In this document: positions 51,063 through 53,565 of the stretch, one piece after another
How positions within the stretch are numbered: position 1 is the first letter of the stretch
Layout of the letters: the number at the start of each line of letters is the position of its first letter
Assembly: GCA_944324235.1 (NCBI GenBank)
Contig: CALUVN010000006.1
Span: forward strand, 1-53,565
Source of the DNA: Candidatus Gastranaerophilales bacterium
GTDB taxonomy: Bacteria; Cyanobacteriota; Vampirovibrionia; Gastranaerophilales; Gastranaerophilaceae
Direction of reading: 5' to 3'
DNA: 53,565 bases
The notes under the pieces: generated by a model
Told to the model about the DNA's origin: nothing
The model's input: only the letters and a program-made list of their open reading frames with translations
The model's database searches: none
Translations under genes and position numbers: made by a program

Positions 51063-52487
51063 TTATTTAAATTTACGCATCATGGACATAGCTTTTTTCA
51101 TTGTTTTGTGGTCGGGTTTGATTCCGCCTAAGCCTTTTCCAAATCCTGCAAGCGGGTTTCCTCCGGCTTTTGCAAGATTTCCGAACAATCCTTTCATGTC
51201 GTGCATGCCTTTCATCATCATGCGCATTTGTTCAAATTGTTTAACGAAAGTATTGATTTCGGAAAGTTCCATGCCGCATCCTTTAGCAATTCTTTTTTTG
51301 CGGCTGGAGTTTAAAAGATTAGGATTAGCGCGTTCTTCAGGCGTCATACTTTGAATAAACACTTCAATGCGTTTGAATTGTTTTTCTCCCTCGTGAGAAA
51401 TTTTGTCACGGTCGTCCTTTCCGATATTAAGCCCCGGAATCATGCCGAGAAGATTACCCATAGAGCCGAACATTTGCATTTGTTTTTGCATTTTCAAAAA
51501 GTCATTGAAAGAAAATTCGGCTTTTGCCATTTTTTCTTCAAGTTCTTTAGCCTGTTGTTCGTCAAATACTTCCTGTGCACGTTCAACGAGCGAGACGATA
51601 TCGCCCATGCCGAGAATTCTGGTTGCCATACGTTCCGGATAGAAGTTTTCCAGTGCGTTTAATTTTTCCCCTGTACCTGTGAGTTTGATAGGTTTTCCGG
51701 TGCAGTGGACAATACTTAATGCAGCACCACCTCTGGAATCGCCGTCAAGTTTTGTCAAAACAAGTCCTGTAAGCCCGATTTGCGCATCAAAATTTTCTGC
51801 GACATTAACTGCCTCCTGACCTGTCATTGCGTCTACTACAAGAAGTTTTTCCTGCGGATGGAAAACTCTGTCTATAATAAGCAGTTCCGCCATCATCTCG
51901 GTATCAATCTGCAAACGGCCTGCCGTATCAAGAATTATTGTATTAAAACCTTTTTCGTTGGCGTAGTTTATTGCATTTTGAACGATATTTTGGACATCTT
52001 TGCAGTCAGGGATTGTAAAAACTTCAACTCCTATTTCCTTACCAAGTGTTTGCAGCTGCGTAATTGCAGCAGGTCTGTAAACGTCACAGGCAACAAGCAG
52101 CGGGTTTCGTTTTTCGTTTTTCAATTTTACTGCAAGTTTTGCGCTGGATGTTGTTTTACCTGAACCTTGAAGCCCTAGCATCATGATAATATTAGGATGC
52201 CCGTCAAAATTGAGCGGAGTCAATTCTTTTCCGAGAAGTTCCACAAGTTCGTCATGGACTATTTTCACAAGCTGCTGGGATGGGTTTACCCCCTGGAGAA
52301 CATTTTCACCTTCGGCTTTGTCTTTTATTGATGATATAAACGCCTTAACTACCCGCAGATTAACGTCTGCTTCCAGCAATGCGCGGCGAATTTCCCGCAG
52401 TGCATCCTGCATATTTTCCTGCGTAAGTTCGGTATTTCCTGTTTTTTTTATTATACTCCTGAGTTTGTCGCTCAAACTGTCAAACAT
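51063..52487 (-). CDS. ffh: Signal recognition particle protein (SRP54)
   Basis: 474 residues. The N domain is at about 1-85; the G domain has GLQGSGKTTSSAKLA (P-loop), DTAGRLQIDTEMMAEL, TKLDGDSRGGAALS and GTGEKLNALENF. The Met-rich M domain (about 300-474) reads FLKMQKQMQMFGSMGNLLGMIPGLNI, the SRP-RNA-binding ERANPNLLNSSRKKRIAKGCG, and a MMRKFK end. It binds signal sequences and 4.5S RNA and docks with FtsY. Length is normal. AAAAAGGGAA precedes the ATG. No 4.5S RNA was recognised nearby. Confidence 0.96.
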   Translation of the reverse strand: MFDSLSDKLRSIIKKTGNTELTQENMQDALREIRRALLEADVNLRVVKAFISSIKDKAEGENVLQGVNPSQQLVKIVHDELVELLGKELTPLNFDGHPNIIMMLGLQGSGKTTSSAKLAVKLKNEKRNPLLVACDVYRPAAITQLQTLGKEIGVEVFTIPDCKDVQNIVQNAINYANEKGFNTIILDTAGRLQIDTEMMAELLIIDRVFHPQEKLLVVDAMTGQEAVNVAENFDAQIGLTGLVLTKLDGDSRGGAALSIVHCTGKPIKLTGTGEKLNALENFYPERMATRILGMGDIVSLVERAQEVFDEQQAKELEEKMAKAEFSFNDFLKMQKQMQMFGSMGNLLGMIPGLNIGKDDRDKISHEGEKQFKRIEVFIQSMTPEERANPNLLNSSRKKRIAKGCGMELSEINTFVKQFEQMRMMMKGMHDMKGLFGNLAKAGGNPLAGFGKGLGGIKPDHKTMKKAMSMMRKFK

Positions 52488-52533
52488 ATTTATATTCCCT
52501 TTTTAAACCGCTATATTTTAGATTTTAGCATAA

Positions 52534-52568
52534 AAAAAACAGAAGTCTTTGTTGAACTTCTGTTTTTT
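52534..52568 (-). terminator. Terminator after the 117-residue gene
   Basis: A 13-bp stem AAAAAACAGAAGT/ACTTCTGTTTTTT with a 9-nt loop, about 40 bp after the stop at 52609 and just before ffh. On the minus strand a T-run closes the hairpin. Confidence 0.8.
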
Positions 52569-52608
52569 ATCTGATTTTTATATAATTTTTATTGTTTTGG
52601 ATGTTTTA

Positions 52609-52962
52609 TTAACTTACTTTTTTGTCGTCATCATCTTCAAGAAAGTTCACTTCTTCATCGTCGTCTTTTACTTTGAAATCAAGCATTCTGCGATACATTT
52701 CATCTTCCTTTTTATCTTTCAGGTGAATTCTGTAACTTATTATCGGCAGACTGATAGGAGCAAAGAATACAATAACTGCACCTTTGAGTTTTCCCCAGAA
52801 ACTTAAATCATCGCCGTCACCTTCGCAGTTTGGCATCGGAAACGGGTCGCCGCCGTAATCTTCTCCAAATCCGAAAGGTACATGCTTAGGTTCTGCTTTT
52901 TGTTTTGTTGTTTTAATGTTGTGAGTGTTTGTTGTGTAATTAGAGATTGGAGATACGTTCAT
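52609..52962 (-). CDS. Small acidic protein with one hydrophobic segment, unrecognised
   Basis: 117 residues. A polar Asn/Thr/Lys-rich N-terminus (MNVSPISNYTTNTHNIKTTKQK), PFGFGEDYGGDPFPMPN, one hydrophobic stretch (LKGAVIVFFAPISLPIISY, about 60-78), and a very acidic tail (DDDEEVNFLEDDDDKK). AAAGGAC is upstream of the ATG, and a minus-strand TATAAT lies at 53001-52996. No family recognised. Probably its own transcript, given the terminator before ffh. Confidence 0.55.
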   Translation of the reverse strand: MNVSPISNYTTNTHNIKTTKQKAEPKHVPFGFGEDYGGDPFPMPNCEGDGDDLSFWGKLKGAVIVFFAPISLPIISYRIHLKDKKEDEMYRRMLDFKVKDDDEEVNFLEDDDDKKVS

Positions 52963-53089
52963 AATATTTGTCCTTTTTGTTGCTTGTTTGCATGCATTAT
53001 AAACCTAAAAAGGGGAAAATGTGTTACTTTAGTAGTAATTTTTTACATTATTTAACAAATTTAAAACATCGTTAAAACGTATGATTTCA

Positions 53090-53191
53090 TTTTAAAGGCG
53101 CTCTGCTAATATAAAACCATACTCCTTAGAGACTAAGATACACATATCCCTAATCAACAGCTATGCACCTCAAAGTACATAGCTTTTTTTT
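53090..53191 (+). ncRNA. Candidate small RNA ending in a strong terminator
   Basis: The gene-free 602-bp right end (52963-53565) begins with promoter-like AT-rich sequence. At 53159-53191 it has AGCTATG, a 12-nt loop, CATAGCT and T8, a good plus-strand terminator with no coding frame upstream. A TGCTAATAT (53104-53112) could be an extended -10. The beginning of the RNA is a guess; no known RNA family matches by eye. Confidence 0.35.
53159..53191 (+). terminator. Orphan Rho-independent terminator
   Basis: Stem AGCTATG/CATAGCT, 12-nt loop, T-run of eight. No plus-strand gene precedes it within 2 kb. Confidence 0.75.
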
Positions 53192-53200
53192 ATTAATTGC

Positions 53201-53565
53201 GTGAATTGTGAATGGTGAACAGTGAATAGTCCGTTACAGTGCTGCGCACAATGAGACTCAAAAAAACTTTCAAAGACTTTTAGCAGTCGGCTTTTGTTTA
53301 AACCGAATTCCCTCTCCTAAGTAGGAGAGGGTAGGGTGAGGGGGCAAACATAAGTTTGCATCAATACTACTCTTCAATATTGAAGCAGTCGCCTTTATTA
53401 AGTATTCAAGAAATTTTGAAAAACTTTGAAATGCCGGCTTTTGTTTAAACCGAATTCCCCTCTCCTAAGTAGGAGGGCGGATTTGCGTACGGACGACACG
53501 AAGTAAGTCCGGATAGCGAACGGAACGAGACTACTAAGCCGCAGGCTTTTTGTCGAGTCTCCGTG
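53201..53565 (-). repeat. Composite dispersed repeat, copy 2 (inverted, cut by the window end)
   Basis: Reverse complement of the 7244-7808 element with the same module order: heptamer edge at 53201-53220, AAAAGTC/AAAGCCG unit, TTGATGCAAAC unit with TACTCTTCAATATTGAAG, CCTACTTAGGAG palindromes, and the CACGGAGACTCGAC module at the extreme end. The terminal 87 bp match 7244-7333 with about one change. Internal spacers are shorter and partly different, so the element evolves by module gain and loss. Confidence 0.8.

Noticed and set aside
7244-53565. Whole 46-kb segment as a mobile island bounded by inverted repeats
   Set aside because: The segment holds housekeeping genes (aroC, holA, holB, ilvE, ffh) and probably oriC; no integrase or transposase. 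The copies are better seen as dispersed repeats.

Overview
The window looks like the chromosome of a low-GC, Gram-negative, anaerobic bacterium. The best fit is a non-photosynthetic relative of the Cyanobacteria (Melainabacteria/Vampirovibrionia, Gastranaerophilales type). This taxonomic call is inference. It rests on an outer membrane (autotransporter, RND/TolC efflux), a likely replication origin beside dnaN rather than dnaA with boxes resembling the cyanobacterial DnaA box, a Mini-RNase III, and HEAT-repeat and EF-hand proteins.

Left part (1-8.1 kb): the 3' end of a beta-helix autotransporter; an endonuclease Q-UvrD helicase fusion whose last five residues (QLSLF) form a sliding-clamp-binding peptide; a convergent endonuclease IV-like gene; and dnaN, the clamp itself. 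Upstream of dnaN is 1.4 kb without genes. It holds two direct repeats, a composite dispersed repeat and a probable oriC: eight exact TTTTCTACA boxes plus one variant in about 250 bp, beside a very AT-rich tract.

8.1-22.5 kb: a C-terminal processing protease, chorismate synthase, a secreted NTF2-like protein and a glyoxalase on the minus strand. On the plus strand follow an OmpR-type two-component system run together with tadA and a TIGR02757 gene, a membrane protein, a glycosyltransferase-epimerase fusion, a TrmB-type regulator, an iron alcohol dehydrogenase and a U32 peptidase/hydroxylase. Two low-complexity proteins lie between these on the minus strand.

22.5-35.7 kb: a three-gene envelope cassette (small YLDPGTG protein, methyltransferase, sulfatase-fold membrane enzyme), a flavoprotein, a YkgJ Fe-S protein, tRNA-Thr and ilvE. 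Next come holB-holA (clamp-loader delta' and delta), divergent from a sensor kinase across a perfect 28-bp palindrome that contains both start codons; then a HEAT-repeat protein and two glycosyltransferases.

35.7-53.6 kb: an RND efflux operon (adaptor, pump, TolC-like channel), a PD-(D/E)XK-like protein, an EmrB-type MFS pump, several unrecognised proteins, a DUF1848 protein, tRNA-Ala, Mini-RNase III, two small secreted proteins, an EF-hand protein, ffh and a small acidic protein. The window closes in a second, inverted copy of the composite repeat.

Several genes have a TATAAT element 6-7 nt before the ATG and no Shine-Dalgarno sequence, which suggests leaderless mRNAs. The points most worth testing are the EndoQ-helicase/clamp neighbourhood, the origin and the palindromic divergent promoter.
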